Assembly: GCA_015661745.1 (NCBI GenBank)
Contig: DQVL01000115.1
Coordinates: 1-6,445 of the forward strand
Length of the DNA: 6,445 bases
Source: Thermoprotei archaeon
Lineage (GTDB): Archaea > Thermoproteota > Nitrososphaeria > Geothermarchaeales > JDFR-13
Reading direction: 5' to 3'
Shown here in pieces: positions 6,060 through 6,445 of the stretch. The notes under the pieces were generated by a model, which had not been told where the DNA came from, made no database searches, and worked only from the letters and a program-made list of their open reading frames with translations. A program made the position numbers and the translations under genes. Numbering within the stretch: position 1 is the first letter of the stretch; the number at the start of each line of letters is the position of its first letter.

Positions 6060-6072
6060 TACTAATAATTAT

Positions 6073-6091
6073 TTAGATGCTTAAAATCTAA
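6073..6091 (-). promoter_or_regulatory. moaD promoter overlapped by an inverted repeat
   Basis: The minus strand carries TTTTAA at 6081-6086, centred about 25-28 bp from the moaD start codons, as expected for a TATA box of a leaderless message. It is nearly enclosed by an inverted repeat TTAGAT-N7-ATCTAA (6073-6078 and 6086-6091). A factor bound to that repeat would cover the TATA box and act as a repressor. The box is a reasonable call; the operator is inference. Confidence 0.45.
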
Positions 6092-6102
6092 CTATATTAT
6101 TT
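6092..6102 (+). promoter_or_regulatory. TATA box of the PEBP-family gene
   Basis: CTATATTATTT on the plus strand, centred about 33 bp before the ATG at 6130, predicts a transcript with only a few leader bases. No Shine-Dalgarno is seen before the ATG. The box lies directly beside the moaD TATA box on the other strand, so the two divergent promoters share one 70-bp region. Confidence 0.5.
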
Positions 6103-6129
6103 ACTGAACTATGGATATGTAGATTTTTG

Positions 6130-6445
6130 ATGAGACGCTCCATAAAGATAGTTATAACTCTAATAGCTATAGCCATAATTATATATTCTGGGGTTTATAT
6201 GAGGTTCTTCAGGGGAGGACCATCTAAAGAGGAGGTTATCGACTCACTATTTAAATATCCAGAGATACTAGATGTTACATCCACCGCATTCGAAGCAGAG
6301 GGTAGGATACCCGTTAAATATACATGTGATGGAGAAGATATAAATCCTGAGATTAGGTGGAGCCAACCCCCAGAGAATACAGCGTCTCTAATGATTATTA
6401 TGTATGATCCTGATGCACCAATAGGATACTTCATCCACTGGGTTA
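6130..6445 (+). CDS. PEBP/YbhB-YbcL family protein with N-terminal membrane anchor, 5' part
   Basis: 105 codons are visible before the window ends. Residues 1-4 are basic (MRRS) and 5-23 form one hydrophobic helix, so the protein is a signal-anchored or exported form. From about 46 it matches the phosphatidylethanolamine-binding-protein / Raf-kinase-inhibitor-like family: LDVTSTAFEAEGRIP (47-61), YTCDGEDINP (64-73), then the anion-pocket motifs DPDAP (93-97) and HWV (103-105). Prokaryotic members are about 150-200 residues, so roughly the second half is missing. Biochemical function of archaeal members is not established; the pocket usually binds phosphate-like ligands. The ATG is preferred over the in-frame TTG just before it. 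It is divergent from moaD and has no obvious link to the oxidoreductase. Confidence 0.9.
   Translation, partial: MRRSIKIVITLIAIAIIIYSGVYMRFFRGGPSKEEVIDSLFKYPEILDVTSTAFEAEGRIPVKYTCDGEDINPEIRWSQPPENTASLMIIMYDPDAPIGYFIHWV

Noticed and set aside
6195..6434. 79-codon minus-strand open frame
   Set aside because: Antisense to the clear PEBP-family gene and without any recognisable protein features.

Overview
The window looks like a stretch of chromosome from a hyperthermophilic archaeon, most likely a crenarchaeon (Thermoprotei). The grounds are a tungsten-type aldehyde ferredoxin oxidoreductase, heavy use of ATA (Ile) and AGG/AGA (Arg) codons, TATA-like boxes placed so that several genes would be leaderless or nearly so, and oligo-T terminators without hairpins. 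I cannot name the genus from sequence alone.

Layout: almost everything is on the minus strand. From the right-hand promoter end to the left, a peptide/sugar-type (Dpp/Opp family) ABC importer operon occupies 1-3283: substrate-binding protein (1622-3283), permease DppB (577-1590) and the first 189 residues of permease DppC (running off the window at position 1). The ATPase genes, if present, lie beyond the left edge. The 487-bp gap 3284-3770 holds the operon promoter and, at about 3496-3733, a compact GC-richer segment (49% G+C by hand count against about 28% in the adjoining 180 bp). That segment is bracketed by two look-alike hairpins and reads like a small non-autonomous or decayed IS200/IS605-type element, possibly with an orphan guide (omega) RNA scaffold. 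Right of it are an aldehyde ferredoxin oxidoreductase gene (3771-5651, complete, all four Fe-S cysteines present) and a MoaD/ThiS-like sulfur carrier (5781-6059, C-terminal Gly-Gly). A 70-bp divergent promoter region separates moaD from a plus-strand, membrane-anchored PEBP/YbhB-family protein (from 6130, cut by the window end).

How they fit together: the MoaD-like protein is the kind of sulfur donor needed to build the pterin dithiolene that holds tungsten in the oxidoreductase, so moaD and aor make a coherent pair. The importer is a separate unit that probably feeds peptides or oligosaccharides to a heterotrophic metabolism in which aldehydes arise from 2-keto acids. The least ordinary part is the hairpin-bracketed element between the two units. 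The rest is well-recognised families with some small regulatory curiosities.
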